Below are positions 1 through 10,697 of a stretch of 64,000 nucleotides of DNA, piece after piece. The position numbers were made by a program, and so were the translations under genes. The stretch is taken from assembly GCA_963555705.1 (NCBI GenBank), contig OY743177.1, positions 51,474,596 through 51,538,595 on the forward strand. Direction: 5' to 3'. The notes beneath the pieces are model-generated. The model saw only the letters and a program-made list of their open reading frames with translations. It made no database searches and was not told where the DNA came from. Position 1 is the stretch's first letter. Every line of letters starts with the position of its first letter. The stretch is from Ligustrum vulgare (Eukaryota; Streptophyta; Magnoliopsida; Lamiales; Oleaceae).

Positions 1-111
1 GGCCCCCTTTGTAAACTGATTGTTTGTCACGGTGCGCAGGAGAACCATGTGTTCAAGAGGGAGGAGCTGAGACGTGTTGGTCCAAGGTCCAGCCGGATTT
101 TGTGGTCAACA
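1..111 (+). repeat. 3' end of the 5' LTR of element A
   Basis: Aligns without gaps to 18203-18313. The four mismatches (positions 12, 31, 47 and 83) are all transitions. The LTR ends in TCAACA. Only the R/U5 end is inside the window. Confidence 0.9.
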
Positions 112-114
112 TTT

Positions 115-132
115 TGGCGCCGTCTGTGGGAA
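115..132 (+). other. Primer-binding site of element A
   Basis: TGGCGCCGTCTGTGGGAA begins three bases (TTT) after the LTR end. TGG is the complement of a tRNA CCA tail, and the position fits a minus-strand primer site. It shares TGGCGCCGT with the Asp-type site of the Athila-like elements here but differs after that. I cannot name the primer tRNA without a search. Confidence 0.75.
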
Positions 133-239
133 GCCATATTGCTAACCATGAAAACACATAATGAAAAGCCACAAATAGAAAGGAAATCCTGAAAAAGGGA
201 CAAGTAACCTCTTGCAAAAGATCGGAGAACTGCAAAAAA

Positions 240-660
240 CTTTGAAACATAAGTTCAGTACCCTTGAAAAAGGCGTGAAACTTTGAAACATAAGTTTGGT
301 GACCTTGAAAAAGGTAAAAAGGCTTTGAAACACAAGTTTATGTACCCTTGAAAAAGGCGTAGAGCTTTGAAACATAAGTTCGGTGAAATTGAAAAAGGTA
401 AAAAGGCTTTGAAACATAAGTTTATGTACCCTTGAAAAAGGCGTAGAGCTTTGAAACATAAGTTCGGTGACCTTGAAAAAGGTAAAAAGGCTTTGAAACA
501 TAAGTTTATGTACCCTTGAAAAAGGCGTGAAACTTTGAAACATAAGTTCGGTGACCTTGAAAAAAGGTAAAAAGGCTTTGAAACATAAGTTTACTCACCC
601 TTGAAAAAGGCTTAAAAACTTTGGAATATAAGTTTAACAACCTTGAAAAAAGGCTCGGAG
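240..660 (+). repeat. 42-bp minisatellite in the leader of element A
   Basis: Ten tandem copies begin with CTTTGAAACATAAGTT or a close variant at 240, 281, 323, 365, 407, 449, 491, 533, 576 and 619. Spacing is 41-43 bases, mostly exactly 42. Two subtypes alternate for most of the array (one containing GTACCCTTGAAAAAGGCGT, one containing GGTGACCTTGAAAAAGG), giving an 84-bp higher-order unit. The array lies between the primer site and the gag start, in the transcribed leader. Because 42 is a multiple of 3, it leaves a long open frame on the opposite strand; that is a by-product of the repeat. Confidence 0.9.
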
Positions 661-723
661 CGTTGGGACAAGAATCTGTCTATCCTTGAAAGATAAATTA
701 AAGTCAAGAAATCTCTTTGAAAC

Positions 724-2640
724 ATGAACGAAAGCGATGGTGATGTTAACCCCCGTAGGGGAAGAAATGGCCAGCACAGCGAAGAGGAAGTTCCTCAAGG
801 ACCTCATGAAAACGCCAATGAGGGAGGGGCACAACCTAACCCACCACGCCGGCACCGTAATCGTCGCATGCTGCGAGACATGACTCGCATGGCGGCCCAA
901 ATGCTGGAAATGCAAAAGAAGCAGCTAGAACTGACTGCTGCGATGAATGCCTACATGGCTAGAGGGTATGTAGTGAATGAACCCGCGATGCCTCCACAGT
1001 ACCCACAGTCACATTTCTCACCATCCGATGCGGCCACCACCTCGTATTATTATCAGAATCCACAGGCTTATGCCGAGGTGGAATCCGAGCTCTTCTATGA
1101 GGAAGGCCTGGAACATGAAGCACGTGAAGAACAAGCCCCACTCCCAGCTAGACACAGGGAGGCCTCGCCCGAAAAATCTGGCAGTGTCTTCAGCCAGATA
1201 AGAGGGTTATTCAGAGGCAGGTAAGGGGGTCGGAACAATGCAGCTAAGCCTAGGAATAGGCAGGAGCGACGCGCTGAAGAAGCTTTGTCGTAGAGCCAAA
1301 TGAATAAGGACCAACAAGGTACGGTGGGAGAAAGGTTCACCCCCATGCATGAGCCTTAGAATAGGCAGGAAAGGAGAGCCGAAGCAGTTCGGACCAATCC
1401 TCGCAATGAATTACAGATCCATGAAAGGCCAAATTACGGTCGCGTTCTGCCACCACAAAGGCAGGAGTACGCCCCGCCGCTCTATGACCAATACCGTGAT
1501 CCAGTGTATTCCGGTCACGACGAGAACAGCGAGCTGCCGTCATATGAGTTGGATGACGACGAGGAAATGAGTCCTTTCACAGAGGGCCTCCGTAGGTACC
1601 CAGTGCCTCACGACTTCGAAATGCCAGAAATTGCAAAATATTCTGGCTGAGGTGACCCAGACGATCACCTGTTGAACTACTGCGCTAGCATGGAAATAGC
1701 CGGGGCTACGCCGACACTGAAATGTAAAGCCTTTGCTTTAACCCTTGAGGGGAGTGCGATACAATGGTATAAAAAACTCCCTCCTGGCATTATCCACAGT
1801 TGGAGAGATTTGAAAACGACCTTTAAAAATGGCTTTGTTTCCTCCAGGCCTGGCCAGCTCCCACTCCAACGCCTTTAGGATCTTCTGAGGCAAGGAAGGG
1901 ACGAATCTCTGAAAATTTACCTAGCCCGGTTTACAGAAGAGATGCACATTTGTGAAAACATCACTGAGGCAAAGATGTTTTCCGCTTTGAAAGGAGGGCT
2001 GGATATGACCAGCATGTTCTGGAGAGACGTCCGAAGCAGAAAGCCAAGGGATTACAATGCCCTCATAGACCTGATGAAGGAAGAGATTGTATCAGAAGAA
2101 ATGGCAAGGGCCAGGGACAACCACCCCCAAGGGAGATACAATCTTGGGTATTCTAATGAGACAAACCTCAAGAAAGGAGGAAACAAGGATAGGATCGGCG
2201 GCAACCGAGGTGGGGCGCCGCGTCCGTTTCCGGGGACAGGATCTAGCTTTGCAGCAGAAATCATGGAAGCTATCCCCCACTTGCACTCCAACGCCCCTTC
2301 TCAAAATCCTCCCACTGCTCAAGGGAGAGTGGAGAGTGGCCGAAGTGGAAAACAGCCCCTGATTGGGGCTTACTGCGCCTACCATAGATATTATGGTCAC
2401 GCCATAGAAGATTGCAGGGAAATCCATATGTTGGCTGACCAAAAGGCGAAGGGAAGAAGGGCAGGTGACTTCTCCCCCGACACAGGGAGAACTCAAAATT
2501 TGGCGGACAAAAGTTCAACCGAGCTTATAGGAGAGCTCCGTGGAAGAACTCAACTAAGGAAAGAATTAACAATCGTCAAAGTGACAGGAATAAGGGCCAG
2601 GATACCACCTCGGCGCATGCTAAAGATACACGGGAACCAC
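724..2640 (+). pseudogene. gag: gag of element A (broken)
   Basis: Gag forms the capsid of the virus-like particle. The ATG at 724 opens a 166-codon acidic/basic N-terminal part. The capsid domain (retrotransposon_gag type) covers about 1650-2100, with the motif ALTLEGSAIQWYKKLPPG at about 1735-1790 and the LKGGLDM segment near 1990. The frame is kept from 724 to about 2475 but carries stops at 1222 (TAA), 1291 (TAG), 1357 (TAG), 1648 (TGA) and 1876 (TAG). At 1876 and 1648 the context favours original Gln and Arg codons. At about 2473-2478, a run of five C, the frame shifts by one, and the natural downstream frame continues without a stop into protease. So gag and pol were probably one ORF. 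A degenerate repeat of about 100 bases (CCTAGGAATAGGCAGGA-like) lies at 1247-1390. Non-functional. Confidence 0.85.
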
Positions 2641-4268
2641 CTGTGCCTGTGGCCGACCTCCCCATTCGTGAAATCGACACAATACTGGGAGGCCCTCACC
2701 TAGGTGGGAGCATGAACAACTCCCAAAAGAGATATATAAGAGAGGCCAAGCAGCCCGCCAACGTGAATTATCATATCCATTCACATCCTGTTGGGATGCC
2801 TAGGACGGAATCTATCATATTCACACAAGACGATGCCATTGGGGTGCATTTTCCACACAACGATGCGCTGGTTATCAAGGTAGTGGTAGCCCGGAATGGG
2901 TCATCACGGATGATGGTAGATGATGGTGCCTCGGTAAATATAATTTACGAGGTAACTTTCGATAAAATGGGAATCAGCACTCCACTCATCCCCGTCCCAG
3001 ACCCAATTTATGGATTCACTGGGGACTGTATAACCCCCAGGGGGTCTATAACGCTTATGACTGAAGTAGGGCAAGCACCAACCCTTTCCAGAATCCCCAT
3101 GGAATTCCTGGTTGTGGACAAAATTTCCTCCTATCATGGCTCCATTGGGAGGCCCGGTCTCATTGACTTGGGAGCCGTAACGCATACGAAATACCTTTGT
3201 ATGAAATTCCCCACGGAGCATGGCATCGCAACTGTAAGGGGAAGCCAAACTGAATCGTGGGCCTGCTACACAAATGCAATACGAAAATTTCAAGATCGAA
3301 GCTTGAACATGATCAGTGATGTAGCCATGGCCGAAGTTGCTCTCGACCCTGAAAGATTGGGTGAAGGGACTTCCGGAAATATGGATGTTGCAATGACAGT
3401 GGAAGAGGACTTAGCAGATCTAGACCCAAGAATGGCGGGTGATAATTGCTCCACCCCAGCCGAAAGGTTAGAATGCTTCGGTGTAGACCCACTTGATCCA
3501 ATCAAGGAATTGCAGATCGGATTGGACTCACCGACCGAATATAAGAGTCAATTGAAGAGCTTCTTACTTCAAAACCTCGATGTATTCACGTGGAAGCATA
3601 GTGACATGGTTGGGATCGATCCTAAAGAGGCCTGCCACAGACTCCAGCTGGATCCCCGAAGCCCTGAGCATAGGCAAAAGAGAAGGCCCATGAGTTCGGA
3701 CCAGTATGAGGCCTTGAAAGACGAGGTCACAAAGCTGTTGAAAAATGGCTTCATCAGAGAGTCCCGCTATCCGAAGTGGGTATCAAATCCTGTTTTGGTA
3801 CCAAAACACAACGGGAAACTGAGGGTGTGTATTGATTTTTCCAACTTGAACCAGGCATGTCCCAAAGACAGTTTTCCACTGCCTCGGATTGATCAGTTGG
3901 TCGACTCCACGACAGGACATGAGCTGCTAAGCTTCATGGATGCCTACTCCGGGTACAATCAAATCCCCATGTGCGAATCGGACGAGGAGCATACTTCATT
4001 TATCACAGATAGAGGACTCTATTGCTACCGAGCCATGCCATTTGGCTTGAAAAATGTGGGAGCCACCTATCAGAGGCTGGTAAATAGCATGTTTTCGGAA
4101 CAATTGGAAAACACCATGGAGGTATATGTTGATGACATGCTAGTCAAAAGCATGGTTGCCGCAGATCATATTCTCCATTTGTCAGAGGCATTCGATGTTT
4201 TGAGGAAATATCGAATGAAACTCAACCCAGCGAAGTGTGCTTTTGGGGTAGCATCTAGGAAATTTATT
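2641..4268 (+). pseudogene. pol: pol of element A, part 1: protease and most of reverse transcriptase
   Basis: A continuous frame from the gag-pol linker through aspartic protease and RT. The protease active-site region is VDDGASVNII (catalytic Asp codons at 2919-2924). A linker follows, then RT motifs in order: RVCIDFSNLNQACPKD (about 3825), FMDAYSGYNQIPM (about 3935), AMPFGLKNVGATYQRLV (about 4031) and the catalytic YVDDM at 4125-4139. Coding homology ends at the Phe-Ile codons at 4263-4268, where the nested element begins. It resumes, missing about one base, at 10698 with the FMVNKRGIEANPDK motif normal for this point of RT. No stop lies between 2643 and the insertion, so this is the best preserved part of element A's own pol. 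Confidence 0.9.
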
Positions 4269-4789
4269 TACCATGCACTTCAATAATCCAAAATGACGAT
4301 TCACTTTAGAAAAGAAAAATGAACAACAAAAATTAATTTCATTCATCCAATGCTCAACTTCATCGTGTGTGTGTGAATAGCCAAAAATCGAATGCAAACT
4401 CATGTAAAAATATACTTGACACTGTGTGACTAGTCATGCAGAAATAAGCCCGAATCCCATGTGGTCAACAATGATTTTCTTTTTATTTTCCTTACACTCT
4501 CATGGATGATCACAACCTTAATGCTTTTCTCTCATATCCCGAGGTCTTTCCTATTGATGTGGTTTCTAAACATGTTTACATTGCATTTTTCCACACAAGG
4601 CAGTTAGGATTTGACAAGTATGCAAGACAAACCAAGAATAATTCATCTCCAATCCCACACTCTAGTATTAGGAATTTTAATCAACAAAGCTTATACCATT
4701 TATATATCATATATATATTTTTTATATGGACGACTTTTTCTTTTAATGTCCTGTCTTTTACCATCTTTGTGCAGAACTTTTCATACTGG

Positions 4790-5130
4790 CTTTCTATATG
4801 ACCCCTGTAGCGAGCTTTAGGTCGGCAGCTCCCAACTCAGTTGAGCTTAGGGTACCAGGTTCAGAGAACCCCTCAGACTTAATTACCCGAGTCATAAAGG
4901 CTTAAACAGAAAAGTTAAAGATGTTTTAGTGTCTTATGTGTAAGTCCACTCTCCGTACTTGCTTTCTAGTTGACCCCTGTAGCGAGCTTTAGGTCGATGA
5001 CTCCCAAGCCAGACGACTTTAGGGCACCAGGTTTGAAAGACCCCTCGGACTTACTTACTCGAGTCAAAAAGGCATTTGAAGAGTAGAATAAGACCTTCAG
5101 CATTTTTCTATTTTTATGCTGGTCATGGTT
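4790..5130. repeat. 172-bp direct duplication in the 3' non-coding part of the nested element
   Basis: GACCCCTGTAGCGAGCTTTAG occurs in near-identical context at about 4799 and 4971. Similarity runs from GCTTTCTA (4790 and 4962) through the CTCGAGTCA/CCCGAGTCA segment, so two tandem copies about 172 bases apart are present. The rest of 4269-6460 is AT-rich and non-coding, with a poly-T run near 5531-5551 and a run of about 14 C at 5651-5664. Confidence 0.7.
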
Positions 5131-6460
5131 TATACCCGTTGATTAAAACCCCTTCCACTAAAGATGGATCATTAAAAATTTCAGACCCTCAATCTGTCAA
5201 TGCCTACTTGTACTTGACCTCTTTACCCCCAAACTGCTTCTTGAGCAGTTTGGTTCTACATTTCAGGTCGGGATCTAATTTCTTAAGGTTTGGAATTTTT
5301 CAGTCAATTCTATGTTCAAAGTGCACAAGTTTATCCCACAAGTATCAAGCATCTCCCTACACAAGTTATTATTCGAAAGTGGCTATGTGCTCAAGTTTGA
5401 TTAATGTCTTACATGGATGAATGTCAAGAAAAATTTTAGTTCACATGTTGCTCAAATTTTCTAACTAAAGCACAAAAGTCAATTCAAATCATGTCATAAG
5501 TAATAAATAAATAAACAAAAAATTTCAAAATTTTCACCCCCTTTTTTTTTTTTTTTTTTTGTATCCCAAAAAAAAAAAGGTATCGAGTGAATAAAGAATG
5601 AAGAAATGAGATACCACCTCGAATGAACAAGATGAGAAATGAGATACCACCCCCCCCCCCCAAACTAGAAAGTTACATTGTCCTCAATGTAAAAGAAATA
5701 ATAAACCAATTGATAACAATACATATAAAGGAGTTAGGTACTTCCCAGGTTTAGAGGAGCGATGTTATAACTTGAAGCTTGGTTTTGATCTCGTTCGGAC
5801 GATTTCGACATGTTTCTTGTGTTTTCATGCTTGGTTGAAAGTGATACAAGTGGTGTGTTCCTCGCAAGTAAAAGATAAACAATATTAGAATCATACACAC
5901 CATTGAAATAGATCAACACAAACAATCCCAACTAAAACATAGTAAAATTTGAATTTTCAAACATAGTCAACCATCATGTATAATTTAAAATGACGAGTGC
6001 AGTTGAAGATCAAATAACAGAAGTTGGTGCTAGGGATGCTTACTTCAAAAACTCCAATAAAGAGGAAAAAAAAAATGTGAGTACCACCTAAAAATTTAAG
6101 TGCAAAGCTTTAAATAAAGTAAAATAAATGAAAAGAAAAGAAAATTGGGTTGCCTCCCAATAAGCGCTCCGTTTATAGTCTAAAGCTCGACTTTTTGCAA
6201 ACTTTCTTATGGTGGTTTAAATGATGCTCGTGATGCCCTGCACTCCTTACAATTTCCGGCCTTGCATTTCTCAACATTTTTGCGCACTTTCTTGAATTCT
6301 TTATTGTTGATTTGAGTCTCACCTGGTTTTTCTTCTTGCTTCAAATTATTACCAAGTTCTTGCACCACTTTTTCCAGTTTGAAGCAACTTTATGTCTGAT
6401 AGTATTTGTTAGGGTATTGAGTGACACTGAAAGTCACTTGATCATTCTGAACCCTTAAGA

Positions 6461-8818
6461 TCACCCCCCCTTTTCAACATCTATTAAAGCTCGTCCCGTA
6501 GCTAGGAAAGGTCTACCAAAAATAAGTGGCATTTGACTGTCCTCTTCAATATCCAAAATCACGAAATCTACTGGAAAAATGAATTTATCCACTTTAACTA
6601 AAATATCCTCAATGACACCGTATGGATGCTTCACAGATCTGTCAGCCAGCTGTAATGTGATTTTGCTTGATTTAGGTTTCCCTAATCCAAGTTTCTTGTA
6701 AACTGAGAGAGGCATTAAATTGATACTTGCTCCCAAATCACACAAAACTCTATCAAATTTGAAATTTCCAATATCACAAGGGATAGAGAAACTCCCTGGA
6801 TCTTTGAGTTTTGGAGGCAATTTATTTTGTAGAATTGCGCTGCACTCCTCAGTTAAGGATATAGTCTCAAATTCCCTCAACTTCCTCTTTTTAGAAATCA
6901 TCTCTTTCATAAACTTGAGGTAAGCTGGCATCTGAGCCAAAGCATCTGCAAATGGAATGTTGATATGCAATTTCTTGAATACTTCCAGAAATTTACTAAA
7001 CTGCTTATCCATTTTGTGATTTTGCAGACGTTGGGGGAATGTGACTGGTGGGACATAGGTATTGATAGGCGATTGAGATTCTTCCTTTGATTTTGCAACA
7101 TTATTTTGACAATTTGAATTTGATATCTCATTCGTCTCCATATCCTTGTCTTCATTTTCCATTAGCTTTTCCCTCTGTTCATATATCTTCTCATGTATTT
7201 CAGGCAATTGCACATCACTTTTGGTAGTGATAGCCTGAACATCCTTCTGTACCCTATTTCTTAGGAGTTTATGAGGGAAAGGGATTGGAGGTAGATATTC
7301 ATTTGGTGGAAAATATTCCTCTGCGGGAATGTATGATTCATCCTCAACAGCTACCTCATAAGCTGGAGTGTAGATTTTTTCCATTTCCACTGCAGAGATC
7401 ATGTTGACTTGCTCCCTTGGATTTTTAACTGTGTTACTTGAGAGTGTTCCAGGTGCTCGCTCAGACAGTTGTTGAGCGATTTGACTTATCTGATTTTCAA
7501 GCCCTTTAAGTGCAGCCGAATGATTTTGTATGGTTGTTTGATGTAGTTCAAACATTTTATCAGTCTTCTGCATGTGCTTTTGAAACATTTCCCCCAAACT
7601 TGGTCTTCTCTCCTGCATTGGTTGGTTAAACTCATTTTGATTGTTAGACCATTTGAAGTTTGGGTGTTGTCTCCAACCAGGGTTGTAATTAGGAGCATAT
7701 GGGTCATTCTGTTGTTGATGATTGTTTTGCACAAAATTAACCTGCTCCTCTTTTGAAGCCAACAACATGCAATTTTCAGTTGAATGGCTCCCGCTACAAT
7801 TCTCACACACTACTGGTGATTGAATAGCGTGAACTCCTTGATGATGTGAACACAACATGTCAACCTTTTTTGTTAGCGCAGCAAGTTGCGCATTTGTACT
7901 GGTCAGTGCATCTACATCATGTATTCCAGCAACTCTTTTGTGCACTGTTCTTTCAGACGTGAACATGGTGTGTGTTTTTGCAATGAGTTCCACCAAGTCC
8001 CATGCTTGGTTGACACTTTTATTGGTAATAGACCCGCCAGCTGATGAGTCCACTATGGATTTGTAAATTGGTGACAACCCAGAGTAAAAGTATTGAACTT
8101 GAAGGCCTTTATTAAATCCATGATATGGGCATTTTCTAAGAAGATCCTTAAATCTACCCCAAGATTCATGAAAACTCTCACCGTCTAGTTGTTGAAAAGT
8201 AGATATCTCCAATTTTAGTTTAGCTACTTTAGCGGGTGAAAAATATTTGTTACAGAATTTTCTAACTAAGTCATCCCATGTAACTATACTAGATTCAGGC
8301 TCAGAATCAAGCCACTCCAATGCACTATCTCTTAAAGTGTAAGGAAATAGCCGCAAACGAATGGCATCATCGTTTATGCCTTGAAATTGGAAATTTTGGC
8401 ACATTCTCCCAAATCTTGCAACATGTGCATTGGGGTCCTCGTGTGCCTTTCCAAAAAATTGAAGATTATTACTGAAAAGGTTTATTAAATCTGCTTTTAA
8501 TTGGAAGTCATTCCTTCCAAAAGGCGGATATAATATACTAGAACGGTTTGCAGTGGCAACAGGAGTCAAGAATTGACCCATAGGAAGGTCTCCTACGTTG
8601 TCATCTTGTACATTCTGTTGGTTGTTTTGATTGATTTGCAATGCTGCATTTTGACCAGGAGGTAATGCAGCTGCGTTCGGGTTTAGTTCAATGTGTTCCA
8701 AAGGATTGATTGGATTGGCCATTTGGTTCAAATTTTGTTGTTCCCTAAGTCGTCCTCTAAAGAGTTGTTCAATTTCAGGTTCGAAAGGTAAAAGATTTCC
8801 TATTTGAGAACGGAGCAT
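6461..8818 (-). CDS. gag-pro: Intact gag-protease polyprotein of the nested Athila-like element
   Basis: A 785-codon ORF without interruption, the largest intact retroelement frame in the window apart from the Copia pol. The ATG is at 8818, about 170 bases after the primer site. Order: N-terminal segment (residues 1-100); capsid domain (about 105-260; motifs LRLFPYTLRDSALEWLDSEP, WDDLVRKFCNKYFSP, ESFHESWGRFKDLLRKCP); a CxNC-type knuckle-like segment VVCENCSGSHSTENC (about 340); a Gln/Asn-rich linker; a conserved FPQRLQ/FLEVFKKLHINIPF block (about 595-625); an aspartic protease-like domain with CDLGASINLMP (about 690) and GRPFLATGRALIDV near the end. It makes particle protein and its protease, and would need pol from another element. 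Intactness suggests recent insertion or selection for gag; I cannot show expression. Confidence 0.9.
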   Translation of the reverse strand: MLRSQIGNLLPFEPEIEQLFRGRLREQQNLNQMANPINPLEHIELNPNAAALPPGQNAALQINQNNQQNVQDDNVGDLPMGQFLTPVATANRSSILYPPFGRNDFQLKADLINLFSNNLQFFGKAHEDPNAHVARFGRMCQNFQFQGINDDAIRLRLFPYTLRDSALEWLDSEPESSIVTWDDLVRKFCNKYFSPAKVAKLKLEISTFQQLDGESFHESWGRFKDLLRKCPYHGFNKGLQVQYFYSGLSPIYKSIVDSSAGGSITNKSVNQAWDLVELIAKTHTMFTSERTVHKRVAGIHDVDALTSTNAQLAALTKKVDMLCSHHQGVHAIQSPVVCENCSGSHSTENCMLLASKEEQVNFVQNNHQQQNDPYAPNYNPGWRQHPNFKWSNNQNEFNQPMQERRPSLGEMFQKHMQKTDKMFELHQTTIQNHSAALKGLENQISQIAQQLSERAPGTLSSNTVKNPREQVNMISAVEMEKIYTPAYEVAVEDESYIPAEEYFPPNEYLPPIPFPHKLLRNRVQKDVQAITTKSDVQLPEIHEKIYEQREKLMENEDKDMETNEISNSNCQNNVAKSKEESQSPINTYVPPVTFPQRLQNHKMDKQFSKFLEVFKKLHINIPFADALAQMPAYLKFMKEMISKKRKLREFETISLTEECSAILQNKLPPKLKDPGSFSIPCDIGNFKFDRVLCDLGASINLMPLSVYKKLGLGKPKSSKITLQLADRSVKHPYGVIEDILVKVDKFIFPVDFVILDIEEDSQMPLIFGRPFLATGRALIDVEKGG

Positions 8819-8987
8819 AAAAGGAAAATAATAGAATTTTAAAAGTTTTATTTTGAAAATTTTGAGAATTTTTGATGTTTTTGTTGTTTTTGTTTATTAT
8901 GAATCAAAATACTAAAAACTAAAGGAAGACTAAATCTAAAAGCTAAGAATGCTAAAAATCAAAATAAATAAATAACAAATTAAAACA

Positions 8988-9007
8988 GTTCCCCGGCAAC
9001 GGCGCCA
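8988..9007 (-). other. Primer-binding site (tRNA-Asp type) of the nested element
   Basis: On the minus strand this is TGGCGCCGTTGCCGGGGA plus two bases. It matches the 3' end of plant tRNA-Asp as known for Athila elements. It lies six bases (AGTTTT) from the LTR end, the same spacing as in element B. Confidence 0.9.
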
Positions 9008-9013
9008 AAAACT

Positions 9014-10697
9014 TGTTGTGTTGAAATATCGCAAGTGTACGATATCGCTAACAAGTAGTAAAAGTGGACTTTTGAGTCCGGGTTGTCAATCCCACGAGGA
9101 CTATTTATATGTTATCGATTTACTTTGATTCAATAGAATTCCTAGACGAAAACCAAAACTAACTAAGAAAATAAAATATCAAACAATCCAAAAAGACAAT
9201 AAAATTGAGAATAAATTAAATAAACAGTGCAATTAAAATGAAAATAGAAAATTAAATTAAAAACAATTAATAAAAGCAAGAAATAAAGTGGTGGGATTTC
9301 TAGCAATTGAATGAATATCGGGACTAACAATTTCGAAATAACGTTCTAGCTTAATTTCTCATCTCAAGTTGTTTTCTAAAATTATATTTGGCCGAATTCA
9401 CGCATATATCTAATTTACCTCTCTCGAGTTCAAATTAAACCTATTTAACTAAGTCAACCATGTATCTCTACAGCGGGTCAGAGTTCTCCTTAGCTAAATG
9501 CATTAAATTTCCTAAGAATTCATAATTGACCACATGCAACCACAAATTCATATCTCTATCTTTTTGTTGAAATTGCCGGATTTTATTACGTGATCTAATT
9601 GTTAACTCACCTCTCGGATTATGAAAACAACAATTAATTCATGAATTGGTGATCAAGCAACTCAAGCATTAAACGCAATAATAAAAATCAATACATAATT
9701 ATCAAAGCACCAACTTGAGAATTAAAATCAAACAAGAAACATTAAATCTAAATCGTTAATCCCGATTATAAAATTTAGATACTCATGTTATTGGGAGAAA
9801 AATCAATAAATAATAAAGTAAATAAAACCCGGAGTTTGAAGTGTTGAAAAATCAGCATCTCCTCCTTCTTCCCAATTCACCTTCCAGCCGTCTTCCTTTT
9901 TAATTTTTTCCAACCAGCACTTGTTTCAATTCCCAATTAATGCCTCCAATTGTTTCAATTACAATTCCTTCAATTGTTCTCTCCAGACACACAGCCAACC
10001 TCAATTTGCCACCTCAATTCTTTGTCCCCTTGATTTTTTTTTTTCAACCGGCTGCGTGCACTGCTCTCTCTTATGTCTCTCTCGGCTGATGTTTTCGTGT
10101 GAATTTTATGTGTAAATATATGTATATATTCTCCAAAGTCAGACAACTAATCTCAACAATTCTTGTGTATATATTAGTATCCCACACTCGGCTGCTCTTA
10201 ATCTCACTCCGCTGCTGTATAAACTCTTTTCCACCGACTTCTTCCCCACGGCTCTCACTGCTGCCTTCCTTCTAACTCCCCGCTCTCTCTTTTTCTCCAC
10301 CAGCGTGCCTGCGGCTCTCCCCCTGTTTTTGTCTCTCGGCTGTCTCCTCCCTCCTTTTTAATTCAGCAACATTATGTTTATATATATATATACACAATTC
10401 AACCCTAAGCCCAAATAAAATAAATTATCCTTTAAGCATCTCAATTCTTTTAAATAAACTAAGTTGGTCCTTGAGTCTTCAATTGTGCAATTAAGCCCTT
10501 GAGTTTCAAAACGTCTTCAATTAACTCCACTTTTCATCCAATTATTATGTATTTGCTTCAATTCCTTACTTTTCTTGATTTTGGGATAAAACCTGAAATA
10601 ATGACAAATAAACACAAACTAAGTAGAATTTATTCGAGAAAAACAAAATAATATCCTAATTTCGACAGATAAATAAGTGTATAAAATACACTTATCA
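9014..10697 (-). repeat. 5' LTR of the nested Athila-like element
   Basis: On the minus strand it starts TGATAAGTGTATTTTATACA at 10697 and ends CACAACA at 9014, followed by the primer site. Length is about 1.68 kb. Much of 9840-10370 is pyrimidine-rich on the plus strand. The other LTR is missing, so the insertion cannot be dated from its own LTRs. Confidence 0.8.

Larger units (their letters stand above)
4269..10697 (-). mobile_element. Nested Athila-like retrotransposon, gag-protease only, 3' LTR missing
   Basis: Reading on the minus strand: 5' LTR (10697 to 9014), Asp-type primer site (9007 to 8988), gag-protease ORF (8818 to 6461), then about 2.2 kb non-coding down to the junction with element A's RT. 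No RT, RNase H or integrase is present. The GGGAGGCAACCC sequence that usually follows pol in such elements comes shortly after protease (about 6145). The left junction shows no LTR (a 3' LTR would appear there as TGTTGTGTTG) and no target duplication, so the 3' end has been lost. It inserted into element A's RT and is therefore younger than it. Confidence 0.85.

Noticed and set aside
142..543. Long minus-strand ORF with a 14-residue repeat
   Set aside because: It is produced by the 42-bp minisatellite; the period is a multiple of 3, so any open unit stays open.
240..660. CRISPR-like spaced repeats
   Set aside because: Direct tandem repeats without unique spacers, in a plant retrotransposon leader.
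4502..5420. Several plus-strand ORFs of 70-114 codons
   Set aside because: They lie in the 3' non-coding part of the nested element with no motifs and poor coding character.
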